64,000 nt of DNA from Mesorhizobium sp. (GCA_004017275.1 SAKE01000016.1:62001-126000), one strand, 5' to 3'; positions 43,365 through 52,417 are shown, counted from the first letter of the stretch. Notes: generated by a model from the letters alone, not told the origin. Program-made: numbers and translations.

Positions 43365-43717
43365 CACATGGTCTGTTCCCAGATCGGCCGCAGTTCGACC
43401 GTGCCAGCGCTGGCGGCGGGGCAGCGTGCCGCCCAGGCGATCGCCGCGTCGGCATCCTCGGCCTCGATCATGTAGAAGCCGGCGAGCTGCTCCTTGGTGT
43501 CGGCGTAGGGGCCGTCGAGCACGTTGGTCTTGCCGTTGGCCATCCGCACCGAAGTGGCGGCCTGGGTTGGCTTCAGCCGGTCGCCGGCCAGCCAGGCGCC
43601 GGATTTCTTCAACGCCTCGGTATAGGCGCCATAGGCTGCGCTGATCTCGTAGGTCTTATCGGTCGGCGCGGCCGCCATCGCGGCTTCGTTGACGTAGATC
43701 AAAAGCATGTATCGCAT
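43364..43717 (-). CDS. DGPF/YCII-related protein, copy next to the sigma factor
   Basis: 117 residues of the YCII-related dimeric alpha/beta barrel family. MRYMLLIYVNEAAM, YTEALKKSGAWLAGDRLKPTQAATSVRMANGKTNVLDGPYADTKEQLAGFYMIEAEDADAAIAWAARCPAA; the family motif DGPF reads DGPY. In ECF42 loci these proteins are produced under the sigma factor and their exact job is unsettled. This copy overlaps the sigma gene, and a matching promoter lies 49 bases upstream of its start. Confidence 0.92.
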   Translation of the reverse strand: MRYMLLIYVNEAAMAAAPTDKTYEISAAYGAYTEALKKSGAWLAGDRLKPTQAATSVRMANGKTNVLDGPYADTKEQLAGFYMIEAEDADAAIAWAARCPAASAGTVELRPIWEQTM

Positions 43718-43765
43718 GGTCTTCTCCCGTTTTCTCGAAGGCCGCTTCGTTGCTGGCCGACCCTA

Positions 43766-43793
43766 TGTCGCGTGGCCTAGACCGATTTCGACA
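43766..43793 (-). promoter_or_regulatory. ECF42-type promoter for the second DGPF gene and the sigma gene
   Basis: On the minus strand TGTCGA (43793-43788) is followed by 17 bases and CGACA (43770-43766). ECF42 promoters are described with TGTCGA at -35 and a CG(A/T)C-type -10. The same pair at the same spacing precedes the other DGPF gene. Confidence 0.75.
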
Positions 43794-43807
43794 GGCACCG
43801 CGAAAAA

Positions 43808-44182
43808 TCATTCGGCGGCGTCGGACAGGTACTCGGTCATTTCCCAGATCGGGCGCACCTCGACCGTACCGGTGCTGGCTGCCGGACAGCGTCCACCCCA
43901 TTCCTTGGCCGTGTCGATGTCGGTCGCCTCGATGATGTAGAAGCCGGCAAGTTGCTCCTTGGTGTCGGCATAGGGGCCATCGAGCACGTTGGTGTTGCCG
44001 TTGGCCATCCGCACCGAGGCGGCCGCCTGGGTCGGGCGCAGCCGGTCGCCGGCCAGCCATGCGCCGGATTTCTTCAACGCTTCGGTATAGGCGCCATAGG
44101 CCGCGAGGACCTGCTTGGTCTTGTCGCGCGGCGCATTCGCCGTCGCTGCCTCGTCATTGTAGATCAAAAGCATGTATCGCAT
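43808..44182 (-). CDS. DGPF/YCII-related protein, upstream copy
   Basis: 124 residues, a close paralogue of the 43364-43717 product: MRYMLLIYNDEAATANAPRDKTKQVLAAYGAYTEALKKSGAWLAGDRLRPTQAA, DGPYADTKEQLAGFYIIEATDIDTAKEWGGRCPAA. It has a few more residues at the C-terminus (TEYLSDAAE). The duplication includes the leader and promoter, which are nearly the same in both. It is the first gene of the ECF42 locus. Confidence 0.92.
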   Translation of the reverse strand: MRYMLLIYNDEAATANAPRDKTKQVLAAYGAYTEALKKSGAWLAGDRLRPTQAAASVRMANGNTNVLDGPYADTKEQLAGFYIIEATDIDTAKEWGGRCPAASTGTVEVRPIWEMTEYLSDAAE

Positions 44183-44230
44183 GATGTTCTCCCATTTTGT
44201 CGAACGGCCGCTTCGTGCGGGCCGACCCTA

Positions 44231-44258
44231 TGTCGTGCGGTCTCGGCCGATTTCGACA
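44231..44258 (-). promoter_or_regulatory. ECF42-type promoter for the first DGPF gene
   Basis: Minus strand: TGTCGA (44258-44253), a 17-base spacer, CGACA (44235-44231), then ATAGGGTCGGCC, 49 bases upstream of the ATG. Matches the promoter at 43766-43793 in both boxes and spacing. Confidence 0.75.
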
Positions 44259-44437
44259 GGCGCTGGAAAATCTTTCGGCCTTGGTCGTGTCATGCGCAAG
44301 CAGGCGCCCGCCTCTGCGGCACTCAACCGTTCGTCTAATGGGTGCAATTGCGGGTTGGCATTTGCCGCCTGCCGTCTAAACTCGCCCCTGTTCGCGTCAG
44401 GGAGGTGATGCGGCCGCTATTTCAGGGAGGAAATCAA

Positions 44438-45397
44438 ATGTTCCATTTCAGAACGAAATTTGTTGCGGCCAGCGCCGTGGCGCTCTCGCTTGGTCTTGGC
44501 TCTGTCTCGGCCAAGGCGCAGGAATTCATCAACGTGCTGACCGGCGGCACGTCCGGCGTCTATTACCCGCTCGGCGTAGCGCTGTCGGAAATCTACGGCA
44601 AGGGCATCGAAGGCGCCCGCACCCAGGTGCAGGCGACCAAGGCTTCGGTCGAAAACCTCAATCTGCTGCAGCAGGGCAAGGGCGAGATCGCCTTCGCGCT
44701 CGGCGATTCCGTCAAGATGGCCGCCGAAGGCAACACCGAGGCCGGTTTCCCCGGCAAGCTCGACAAATTGCGCGGCATCGCTGCCATCTATCCCAACTAC
44801 ATCCAGATCGTCGCCAGCCAGGAGTCCGGAATCAAGACGCTGGCCGACCTCAAGGGCAAGAGCCTGTCGGTCGGCGCGCCCGCGTCCGGCACCGAGCTCA
44901 ACGCCCGCGCCATCTTCGCCGCCGCCGGGCTGAAATACGAGGATCTCGGCCGGGTCGAATATCTGCCCTTCGCCGAATCGGTCGAGCTGATCAAGAACCG
45001 CCAGCTCGACGCCACGCTGCAATCGGCCGGGCTCGGCGTCGCCTCGATCCGCGACCTTGCCACCTCCGTGCCGATCAATGTCGTGGCGGTGCCGGCGCAA
45101 GACGTCACCAAGATCGGCTCGCCATATCTTTCGGTGGTCATTCCCAAGGGCACCTATGAGGGCCAGAGCGAGGATATCGCTACCGCCGCCGTCGGCAATT
45201 TCCTCATCACCCGCGCCGATGTCTCCGACGATACCGCCTATCAGATGACAAAGCTGATCTTCGAGCATCTCGACCAGCTTGCCGCGGCACATGCCGCCGC
45301 CAAGGCGATCGACCCGGCCAAGGCACTCGACGGCATGCCGGTGCCGCTGCACCCGGGTGCCGAGCGGTATTACAAGGAGAATGGATTGTTGAAGTAG
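44438..45397 (+). CDS. TAXI family TRAP transporter solute-binding protein
   Basis: 319 residues from ATG 44438, with GGGAGG before it. Signal peptide: FVAASAVALSLGLGSVSAKAQ. The mature protein begins INVLTGGTSGVYYPLGVALSEI, the hallmark of TAXI binding proteins, and continues with SVENLNLLQQGKGEIAFALGDS, YIQIVASQESGIKTLADLKGKSLSVGAPASGTELNARAIF. It works in the periplasm and hands its ligand (carboxylic acids such as glutamate in known cases) to the membrane component encoded 233 bases downstream. The ligand here is unknown. Confidence 0.95.
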   Translation: MFHFRTKFVAASAVALSLGLGSVSAKAQEFINVLTGGTSGVYYPLGVALSEIYGKGIEGARTQVQATKASVENLNLLQQGKGEIAFALGDSVKMAAEGNTEAGFPGKLDKLRGIAAIYPNYIQIVASQESGIKTLADLKGKSLSVGAPASGTELNARAIFAAAGLKYEDLGRVEYLPFAESVELIKNRQLDATLQSAGLGVASIRDLATSVPINVVAVPAQDVTKIGSPYLSVVIPKGTYEGQSEDIATAAVGNFLITRADVSDDTAYQMTKLIFEHLDQLAAAHAAAKAIDPAKALDGMPVPLHPGAERYYKENGLLK

Positions 45398-45434
45398 CTG
45401 AGGGTAGTTCGGCAATTCGACATGTCTTCGCCAA

Positions 45435-45594
45435 GCGCCCCCCTCTGCCCTGCCGGGCATCTCCCCCTCAAGGGGGGAGATTGGCCGTCGTTACGTCCTT
45501 GGCCAATTACTGACGTTGCAGGACGTGCGCCGACATCGATGTTGCCGATCTCCTCCCTGGAGGGGGAGATGCCCGGCAGGGCAGAGGGGGGCGC
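45435..45594. repeat. Inverted pair of type B repeats, tails outward
   Basis: Left copy 45435-45482 (minus orientation) and right copy 45547-45594 (plus orientation). Both have first hairpin CTCCCCC/GGGGGAG-like, second hairpin GCCC-GGCA-GGGC, tail AGAGGGGGGCGC. The inner 64 bases contain TTGGCCAATTAC. It sits between the TAXI binding protein and the permease gene and could attenuate transcription between them. Confidence 0.85.
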
Positions 45595-45630
45595 CTCGCA
45601 TTGCAATTTGCTCGCTTTGGAGTCTGTCGG

Positions 45631-47751
45631 ATGAGCGAAGCAACGCCTGGAGCGACAACCGACGGCAAATCCACCAAGTTCCATCTCCCTGCCGTCGAAG
45701 AGCAGGTCGAAGGGCTGCCGCCCGGCTTCGGCGACGGCATCGCCGGCAAGGTTGCCTTTCTCATCGCCGTCGCCTTTTCCGTGTTCCAGATCTATGTCGC
45801 CGCCTATGGCAGCATTCCGAGCCAGGTGGTGCGGGCCATGCATGTCGGCTTCCTGCTGCTGCTCGGCTTTGGCCTGATCGCCAACCTGCGCGCCAAGAGC
45901 ATGCCGGCGAAGGTCCTGTTCTGGACGCTCGGGGCGCTCGGCCTCGGCACTGGCCTCTACAATTGGGTGTTCTACACCGACCTCATTCGGCGCTCCGGCT
46001 TCCTGACCACGCCGGACCTGATCGTCGGCGCGGTGCTGGTGGTGCTGGTCTTCGAGGCAGCGCGGCGGCTGATGGGGCTGCCGCTGGCGGTCATCGCCTT
46101 CATCTTTCTCGCCTATTGTTTCGTCGGCAACCATCTGCCGCCGCCGCTCGTCCATCGCGGCTATGATTTCGCCCAGCTCGTCGACACCTTCGCCTACGGC
46201 ACCGAAGGCATATACGGCACGCCGATCTACGTCTCGGCCGCCTACATCTTCATCTTCGTCGTCTTTGCCGCCTTCCTCGAACGCGCCGGCATGATCGCGC
46301 TGTTCAACGATTTCGCGCTCGGCCTGGTCGGCTCGTGGCGCGGCGGTCCGGCGCAGGTCTGTGTGCTGTCGTCGGCGCTGATGGGCACCATTTCAGGCTC
46401 GGGTGTGGCCAATGTCGTGGCCAGCGGCCAGTTCACCATCCCGTTGATGAAACGCTTCGGCTTCCGCTCGGCCTTTGCCGGCGCCGTCGAGGCGACCTCC
46501 TCGATGGGCGGCCAGATCATGCCACCGGTGATGGGCGCGGTGGCCTTCATCATGGCCGAGACGCTGAACGTGCCTTATGCCGAAGTGGTCAAGGCGGCGA
46601 TCATCCCGGCGCTGCTCTATTTCGGCGCCTGCTTCTGGCAGGTGCATCTGGAAGCCGGCAAGGCCGGTCTGCACGGTATGGCCAAGGCGGACCTGCCGAA
46701 CCCGTGGGATGCGGTGCGGCAACACTGGCCGCTGGTGCTGCCGCTGGCGGCGCTGATCTATCTTTTGTTTGCCGGCTATACGCCGATCTTCGCCGGCACG
46801 ATGGGCCTGGCGCTGACCATCGTGCTCATCCTCGGCACGCCGCTGGCGGCAGCGATCGGGCCGCTCGCCTTCCGCATCGTCTTCTGGCTGGCGCTCGGGC
46901 TTGCCGCCGCCTCGTTCATGAAGTTCGGCGTCAACCTCCTCGGCCTCGTCATCGCCGCACTGGTCGTCGCCTGCTTCACCTTCAAGGGCGGCCGCGAGAC
47001 GCTGCAAATCTGCGTCGACTCTCTAGCAGAAGGGGCAAAGAACGCGCTGCCGGTCGGCATTGCCTGCGCCATCGTCGGCATCGTCATCGGCACGCTGACG
47101 CTGACCGGCATCGCCTCGACCTTCATCGGCTGGATCATCTCGATCGGCGAGAACAATCTGTTCCTGTCGCTGGTGCTGACCATGGTCACCTGCCTGGTGC
47201 TCGGCATGGGCATCCCGACCATTCCCAACTACATCATCACCTCGTCGCTGGCCGGGCCGGCGCTGTTGTCGCTCGGCGTGCCGCTGCTGGTCAGCCACAT
47301 GTTCGTCTTTTATTTCGGCATCATGGCCGATTTGACGCCGCCGGTGGCGCTGGCCGCGTTCGCCGCCGCACCGATGGCCAAGGAGAGCGGTCTCAAGATC
47401 GGCATCCAGGCGACCAAGCTCGCCATTGCCGGCTTCGTGGTGCCGTTCATGGCGGTCTACACGCCAGCGCTGATGCTGCAGGACGCCGGGCCGATCGCCA
47501 CCCAGTTCGGCTATCCCGTCGAGGTCGCCTATATCGTCGCCAAGGCGTGCATGGGCATCGTGCTGTGGGGTGCTGCCGCCGTCGGCTTCCTTGCCAGGCG
47601 TATGGCGTGGTGGGAGCGACTGCTTGCCTTCGCCGCCGGCGTGCTGCTGGTCGCCGCGGTGCCGCTCACCGACGAGGCCGGCTGGGCGCTGTCGCTGGCC
47701 TGGATCGGCTGGCACTGTTTTCGTGCGCGGCAGGCTTCAGTCAGAACATGA
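45631..47751 (+). CDS. TRAP transporter permease, fused 4TM-12TM (TAXI type)
   Basis: 706 residues from ATG 45631 (GGAG upstream). About 17-19 hydrophobic segments. The first four spans stand for the small DctQ-like part and the rest for the large DctM-like part; they are fused in TAXI systems. LVGSWRGGPAQVCVLSSALMGTISGSGVANVVASGQFTIPLMKR, ATSSMGGQIMPPVMGAVAFIMAE and GMGIPTIPNYIITSSLAGPAL are family marks. It is driven by an ion gradient, usually sodium. Its stop overlaps the DUF1850 gene start (ATGA). Confidence 0.95.
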   Translation: MSEATPGATTDGKSTKFHLPAVEEQVEGLPPGFGDGIAGKVAFLIAVAFSVFQIYVAAYGSIPSQVVRAMHVGFLLLLGFGLIANLRAKSMPAKVLFWTLGALGLGTGLYNWVFYTDLIRRSGFLTTPDLIVGAVLVVLVFEAARRLMGLPLAVIAFIFLAYCFVGNHLPPPLVHRGYDFAQLVDTFAYGTEGIYGTPIYVSAAYIFIFVVFAAFLERAGMIALFNDFALGLVGSWRGGPAQVCVLSSALMGTISGSGVANVVASGQFTIPLMKRFGFRSAFAGAVEATSSMGGQIMPPVMGAVAFIMAETLNVPYAEVVKAAIIPALLYFGACFWQVHLEAGKAGLHGMAKADLPNPWDAVRQHWPLVLPLAALIYLLFAGYTPIFAGTMGLALTIVLILGTPLAAAIGPLAFRIVFWLALGLAAASFMKFGVNLLGLVIAALVVACFTFKGGRETLQICVDSLAEGAKNALPVGIACAIVGIVIGTLTLTGIASTFIGWIISIGENNLFLSLVLTMVTCLVLGMGIPTIPNYIITSSLAGPALLSLGVPLLVSHMFVFYFGIMADLTPPVALAAFAAAPMAKESGLKIGIQATKLAIAGFVVPFMAVYTPALMLQDAGPIATQFGYPVEVAYIVAKACMGIVLWGAAAVGFLARRMAWWERLLAFAAGVLLVAAVPLTDEAGWALSLAWIGWHCFRARQASVRT

Positions 47752-48131
47752 GCCTGTGCATCCTGGCCGCCGGCAAGACGGTGACGCTCTCCGTTGCCGC
47801 CTTCACGCTGTCATGGACCCATTCGGTGGAACGGACGCGCTGGCAGGAAGACTGGAAGGTCACGCCTTCCGGGCTGCAGGTGGTCGAAGCCCGCATCGAG
47901 GGCTCGGGCGCCGGCATGGAACCGCCGGAAGGCGCGGTGCTGCACGACGGCTGGTGGATCTACGCGCCTGATGTCGGCTCACAGCGGCGCATCGTGCTTG
48001 CCGCCTCCGGCGCGACCGGTGGCGGCTGGACGCTGTGCACGGTTCAAGGCTGCAGGGAACTGGGCAAGACGGCCGGCGATACAATCGTGCTGGAGCCCTG
48101 CGGACGGGACGGCACCAGCCAGCCGCGGTAG
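47748..48131 (+). CDS. DUF1850 domain protein of a TAXI-TRAP locus
   Basis: 127 residues. AFTLSWTHSVERTRWQEDWKVTPSGLQVVEARIEGSGAGMEPPEGA is the conserved DUF1850 stretch: the W-x-H-S-V-E motif, then E-x-x-x-x-G-x-G at GSGAGMEPP. DUF1850 proteins are almost always next to TAXI-TRAP permeases and may be an accessory part; no mechanism is known. The start overlaps the permease stop by four bases. Confidence 0.9.
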   Translation: MSLCILAAGKTVTLSVAAFTLSWTHSVERTRWQEDWKVTPSGLQVVEARIEGSGAGMEPPEGAVLHDGWWIYAPDVGSQRRIVLAASGATGGGWTLCTVQGCRELGKTAGDTIVLEPCGRDGTSQPR

Positions 48132-48313
48132 CGCATAATCAAGCCGGGAGGGTTTCCCATGACACGAAGCCAACCAGCGACGGTATCAAAGCCGTGGCGA
48201 TGTCGCACGCCGCCTGCCGGCGAGAGCGGGACGCTCGGCGCGATAGGTGGTGGCGCGGGTAGAGGCGGCCGGCCTGCAGATCCGGCTGTCGTGGCGATTT
48301 TCGAACGTCATGA

Positions 48314-48460
48314 TCAGTGCGCGCTCACGCCGAGCGAGGTGCCGCGACGGGCGCAAGCCGGGCCGGGGCCGCGCATGTAGTAGCGCTCGGGCCGATAGGT
48401 CGGCGCGACGAATTCGCGGATGGCGGCGACATAGCCGATGAGGTGCGCGAGGAAGTTCAT
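48314..48460 (-). CDS. Putative 48-residue protein downstream of the TRAP locus
   Basis: 48 residues: MNFLAHLIGYVAAIREFVAPT, then YRPERYYMRGPGPACARRG and TSLGVSAH. The codon third positions are almost all G or C, far more biased than random sequence in this region, and GGGACAGG stands 9-16 bases before the ATG. No family is recognised. A short hydrophobic start and an Arg/Pro-rich end could make it a small membrane-associated protein. It reads convergent to the DUF1850 gene; supported by codon bias only. Confidence 0.45.
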   Translation of the reverse strand: MNFLAHLIGYVAAIREFVAPTYRPERYYMRGPGPACARRGTSLGVSAH

Positions 48461-48838
48461 TTTACCTGTCCCTGTCCCGATTTTCGGATGTCCCTTCCGA
48501 ATTGCGAGAATGATAGCATCGAGGCGTGAATAGTCGGTGAACGTGATGTTAATTTCTGGTCGAAAACTCGTCGCTTCATGGCTGGATTGCGGCTGATTCG
48601 GGGTCTTTCCGTGCAGTTCGTCGGCATTCTGGCCAATGTGACTTTTGCATCACATATGTTTCGTTTGAATGTCGTCCGCGCGCGGTTCTGTTTCAAGTTT
48701 TGCCGCGTCCGTGAAATTTAAGCGCTTGGCGTCTTGGCGTCCGGGAAACGATCCTTTTGCATCTGAACGCCCGCGCGGCGGAACTGGAGTGGCGTCTGTC
48801 CGTTCTCACCCTCATCGGGTTCTTGAAGGGAATATCTC
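48461..48838. other. 378-base intergenic region upstream of ku
   Basis: No repeat of the families seen elsewhere, no hairpin and no credible gene. A leftward frame at 48457-48696 is open by chance (irregular codon use). The ku ribosome-binding site is AAGGGA about nine bases before the ATG. A promoter for ku-ligD should be here, but I cannot point to it. Confidence 0.5.
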
Positions 48839-49699
48839 ATGGCGCCGCGTCCGGCCTGGAAGGGCTATTTGAAGCTGTCGCTGGTCACCTGTGCCGTCGA
48901 GCTGACCAACGTCGTCACCCATACCGAGAGGGTCTCGTTTCGCATTCTCAACCGCAAGACCGGCAACACGGTCAAGCGCATCTATGTCGATGCGGAAACC
49001 GGCAAGCCGCTGGGCGACGACGACGAGATCAAGGGCTATGAACTGGACGACGGCGATTTCGTCCATATCGAGGAAGACGAGATCGAGGCGGTGCAGATCG
49101 AATCCTCGCACACGATGGCGCTGGACGGTTTCGTCGACAAATCCTCGATCCAGCAGATCTATCTCGACACGCCCTACTATGTCGCACCAGCCGACAAAGT
49201 TTCGGAAGAGGCCTTCGCCGTCATCCGCGACGCGATGGCGGGCAAGAAGATGGCCGGACTGGCGCGGATCGTGCTCTATCAACGCGAACGGCCCGTGGTG
49301 ATCGAGCCGCTCGGCAAAGGCATGGTGCTGACGACGCTGCGCTACGACAACACGGTGCGCCAGCCGGACACCGTCTTCGGCGACATCAAGTCGGTGAAGA
49401 CCGATCAGGAGATGACAGATCTCGCCGAGCTCATCATCGACAAAAAGAAGGCAAAGTTCGATCCCTCGAAATTCGACGACAAATACGAGGACGCACTGCT
49501 GGAGCTGATCCGCGCCAAGAAGGCCGGCCACCGGGCGCCGAAGGCCAAGGCGGCGCCAAAACCCTCCAATGTCGTCAATCTGTTCGACGCGCTGAAGAAG
49601 AGCCTGTCGTCGGATAGCGGCTCAGCGAAGGCTCCCTCTTCGGCGAAGGCCAAACGCGCCAAGCCGAAAGCCAGCGCGCCCAAACGCAAATCGGCCTGA
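48839..49699 (+). CDS. ku: Ku protein of bacterial non-homologous end joining
   Basis: 286 residues. Forms a homodimer ring on DNA ends and recruits LigD. The core begins MAPRPAWKGYLKLSLVTCAVELTNVVTHTERVSFRILN and has KGYELDDGDFVHIEEDEIEAV, YLDTPYYVAPADK and RERPVVIEPLGKGMVLTTLRYDN. The C-terminal 50 residues are a Lys/Ala/Ser-rich tail (KAKAAPKPSN to KRKSA), as in many bacterial Ku proteins that contact DNA and ligase. ligD follows after 11 bases. Confidence 0.96.
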   Translation: MAPRPAWKGYLKLSLVTCAVELTNVVTHTERVSFRILNRKTGNTVKRIYVDAETGKPLGDDDEIKGYELDDGDFVHIEEDEIEAVQIESSHTMALDGFVDKSSIQQIYLDTPYYVAPADKVSEEAFAVIRDAMAGKKMAGLARIVLYQRERPVVIEPLGKGMVLTTLRYDNTVRQPDTVFGDIKSVKTDQEMTDLAELIIDKKKAKFDPSKFDDKYEDALLELIRAKKAGHRAPKAKAAPKPSNVVNLFDALKKSLSSDSGSAKAPSSAKAKRAKPKASAPKRKSA

Positions 49700-49710
49700 G
49701 GACACGAGCG

Positions 49711-52233
49711 ATGGCCAGCCTCGAACAGTATCATTCCAAGCGCGATTTCAAGAAAACCGCCGAGCCGGCCGGCAAGATAGCCCGTGGCAGGAAGGGCGAG
49801 GCGGGCGGCATCTTCGTCATCCACAAGCACGCGGCGACAAGGCTGCATTACGACCTGCGGCTCGAACATGACGGCGTGCTGTGGAGCTGGGCGGTGACGC
49901 GCGGCCCGAGCCTCGACCCGCATGAAAAGCGGCTGGCCGTGCATGTCGAGGACCACCCGATCGACTATGCGCCGTTCGAGGGCACCATTCCCAAGGGCGA
50001 ATATGGCGGCGGCTCGGTCATTGTCTGGGACGAGGGCACCTGGACCCCGGAGATCGATCCGGCCAAGGCGATGAAGAAGGGTCATATCAGCTTCGAGCTC
50101 AAAGGCCACAAGCTGCATGGGTTGTGGCACCTGGTCAGATTGAAACCCCGAGCGGGCGAAAAACGCGACAACTGGCTGCTGATCAAGTCGGACGATGCCG
50201 CAGCGCGTCCGGGCGAGGACATCCTGAAGGAAGCGCCGGAATCGGTGAAATCGGGCCTGACCATCGAGGAGGTCGGCGAGGGAAAGTCCGCCAAGGGTGA
50301 GAAGCCAAAAGTCTGGCATTCCAACAAGCCGGCCACCGGCAAGGCGAAGCCCGAGGGCAAGAAACTCGACTTTATCGAGCCGCAGCTGGCCACGCTGGAG
50401 CGCGATGCGCCGCCGGGCAAGGACTGGCTGCATGAGGTCAAGTTCGACGGCTATCGCATGCAGGCGCAGATCGCCGGCACCGAGGTGCGGCTGCTGACCC
50501 GCACCGGCCTCGACTGGACGGAGAAATTCGGCGGCGAGATCATCGCGGACCTGGCCGCGCTGAAATGCAGCGATGCCATCATCGACGGCGAGATCGTCGT
50601 GCTGGCTGACAGCGGCGTTTCGTCCTTCGCGTTGCTGCAGCAGGACCTGTCGGCGAAGCGAACGCATCGCTTCATCTACTACATTTTCGATCTGATGCGC
50701 CTCGACGGGCAGGATTTGCGCCGCGAGCCGCTGGTCGAGCGCAAGCAGGCCTTGCAGGAGTTGCTCGGCGAGCAGCCGGAGAATTCGGCGGTCCGTTTCA
50801 GCGACCATTTTGCCGAACCCGGCAAGATCATACTGGAGCATGCCTGCCGCATGGGCCTGGAAGGTGTTGTCTCGAAGCGCGCCGATGCGCTCTATCGCAG
50901 CGGCCGCGGCCCCAGCTGGGTGAAATCGAAATGCACGGCGCGGCAGGAATTCGTCATTGGCGGCTATCTGCCGTCGGACAAGACCGGGCGCGGACTACGC
51001 TCGATCCTCGTCGGCTTCCACGAGGGCGGCAAGCTGCAGTATGCCGGACGCGTCGGCACCGGTTTTTCCGGCAAGGGCGCCAATGAGCTGAAGACAAAGC
51101 TCGACGCATTGACGGCTAAATCATCGCCCTTCGCCGAAGCCGTGCCGAAGGGCAAGGGCCTGGTCTGGGTCAAGCCGGAACTTGTCGGCGAAGTGGAGTT
51201 TCGCAGCTGGACGTCGGACCATATAATACGTCACGCCTCGTTCCAGGGATTGCGTGAGGACAAGCCGGCGGAGGAAGTCGTGCAGGAAAAGACCAAGGCG
51301 TCGGCAGGCAAGGCAGCGACAGCCAAGAGCACCGCCAAGACGGCATCGGGCAGCGCGTCGAAATCTGCCGGATCGATGACGACCACGGTGAAACTTTCGC
51401 ATCCCGACAAGCTGCTGTGGCCGGACGAAAAAATAACCAAGCAAGGCCTGCTCGACCATTACGCGCAAGTGTGGCCGCGGATGGAACAGTTCATCGTCAA
51501 CCGGCCGCTCAGCCTGGTGCGGGCGCCGGACGGCGTCGGCGGTCAGCGCTTCTTCCAGAAACACGCCTCGGCCGGCATGAGCGACAAGATCGCCCGCATG
51601 AAGGACCCGACCGACGGCGAGGAGATCCTGTTCATCCGGGACTTCGATGGCGTTGCGGCGCTGGTCCAGTACGGCGTGGTCGAGATCCACATCTGGGGCT
51701 GCACCGTCGATGAGCTGGAGAAGCCGGACCAGATCATCTTCGACCTCGATCCCGATGAAGGCGTCGACGTGAAGGCGGTGCGCCAGGCGGCACTCGATAT
51801 CAGAGGCAAGCTCGACGAGCTTTCGTTGCCGAATTTCGTCAAGACATCGGGCGGCAAGGGCTACCATGTGCTGGTGCCGCTGAAGCCATCGGCGGATTGG
51901 GACGCGGTGAAGACCTTCGCCCATGATTTCGCCAAGGCGCTGGAGCAAGGCGCTCCGGACCGCTACACGGCGACGCTGTCGAAGAAGGCGCGCACCGGAA
52001 AGATCTTCGTCGACTATCTGCGCAATGGCAGGGGCTCGACGACAGTCGCGCCCTATTCGTCGCGCGCCAAGAAGGGCGCCACCGTGTCGATGCCGGTGAT
52101 TTGGGCCGAAATCGACGCCGGGTTGGCGCCGAACGCTTTCCCGGTCGGCGACAAAACGACGATGAAGCGGCTAGCGGAAGCCGATCCGTGGGCGGATTTT
52201 TTCGAGCAGGGGAAGGTGTTGAAGCGGGGGTGA
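49711..52233 (+). CDS. ligD: ATP-dependent DNA ligase D (phosphoesterase-ligase-polymerase)
   Basis: 840 residues. Three domains in order: a 3'-phosphoesterase (about 1-190; RLHYDLRLEHDGVLWSWAVTRGPS), an ATP-dependent ligase (about 215-520; EVKFDGYRM with the adenylated Lys at residue 244, then DGEIVVL and VSKRADALYRSGRGPSWVKSK) and a primase-polymerase (about 555-840; DLDPDE with catalytic Asp 678 and 680, then KTSGGKGYHVLVPL). It trims, fills and seals double-strand breaks with Ku. The domain order is that of the Pseudomonas/Agrobacterium type, with the polymerase last. Confidence 0.97.
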   Translation: MASLEQYHSKRDFKKTAEPAGKIARGRKGEAGGIFVIHKHAATRLHYDLRLEHDGVLWSWAVTRGPSLDPHEKRLAVHVEDHPIDYAPFEGTIPKGEYGGGSVIVWDEGTWTPEIDPAKAMKKGHISFELKGHKLHGLWHLVRLKPRAGEKRDNWLLIKSDDAAARPGEDILKEAPESVKSGLTIEEVGEGKSAKGEKPKVWHSNKPATGKAKPEGKKLDFIEPQLATLERDAPPGKDWLHEVKFDGYRMQAQIAGTEVRLLTRTGLDWTEKFGGEIIADLAALKCSDAIIDGEIVVLADSGVSSFALLQQDLSAKRTHRFIYYIFDLMRLDGQDLRREPLVERKQALQELLGEQPENSAVRFSDHFAEPGKIILEHACRMGLEGVVSKRADALYRSGRGPSWVKSKCTARQEFVIGGYLPSDKTGRGLRSILVGFHEGGKLQYAGRVGTGFSGKGANELKTKLDALTAKSSPFAEAVPKGKGLVWVKPELVGEVEFRSWTSDHIIRHASFQGLREDKPAEEVVQEKTKASAGKAATAKSTAKTASGSASKSAGSMTTTVKLSHPDKLLWPDEKITKQGLLDHYAQVWPRMEQFIVNRPLSLVRAPDGVGGQRFFQKHASAGMSDKIARMKDPTDGEEILFIRDFDGVAALVQYGVVEIHIWGCTVDELEKPDQIIFDLDPDEGVDVKAVRQAALDIRGKLDELSLPNFVKTSGGKGYHVLVPLKPSADWDAVKTFAHDFAKALEQGAPDRYTATLSKKARTGKIFVDYLRNGRGSTTVAPYSSRAKKGATVSMPVIWAEIDAGLAPNAFPVGDKTTMKRLAEADPWADFFEQGKVLKRG

Positions 52234-52268
52234 CCCGCCGTAGGTTTGGCAGCGTAGCGCTCTGTCAC

Positions 52269-52417
52269 GCCCCCCTCTGGCCTGCCGGCCATCTCCCCCA
52301 CAGGTGGGGAGATTATGCGCTCCGGCGCTTTCGCCAACTAGCTGTAAGGCGAGCGAGACGATGAAACTGCCAATCTCCCCACTTGAGGGGGAGATGCCCG
52401 GCAGGGCAGAGGGGGGC
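52269..52417. repeat. Inverted pair of type B repeats, tails outward
   Basis: Left copy 52269-52314 (minus) has second hairpin GGCC-GGCA-GGCC; right copy 52371-52417 (plus) has GCCC-GGCA-GGGC. First hairpins are AATCTCCCC...GGGGGAGAT. The inner segment has CTTTCGCCAACTAG, similar to the inside of the 180-bp elements. Lies between the convergent ends of ligD and the ArsR gene. Confidence 0.85.

Noticed and set aside
48457..48696. 79-codon leftward frame upstream of ku
   Set aside because: Although its TGA overlaps the ATG of the 48-residue candidate, the codon third positions show no GC bias and the product looks random.
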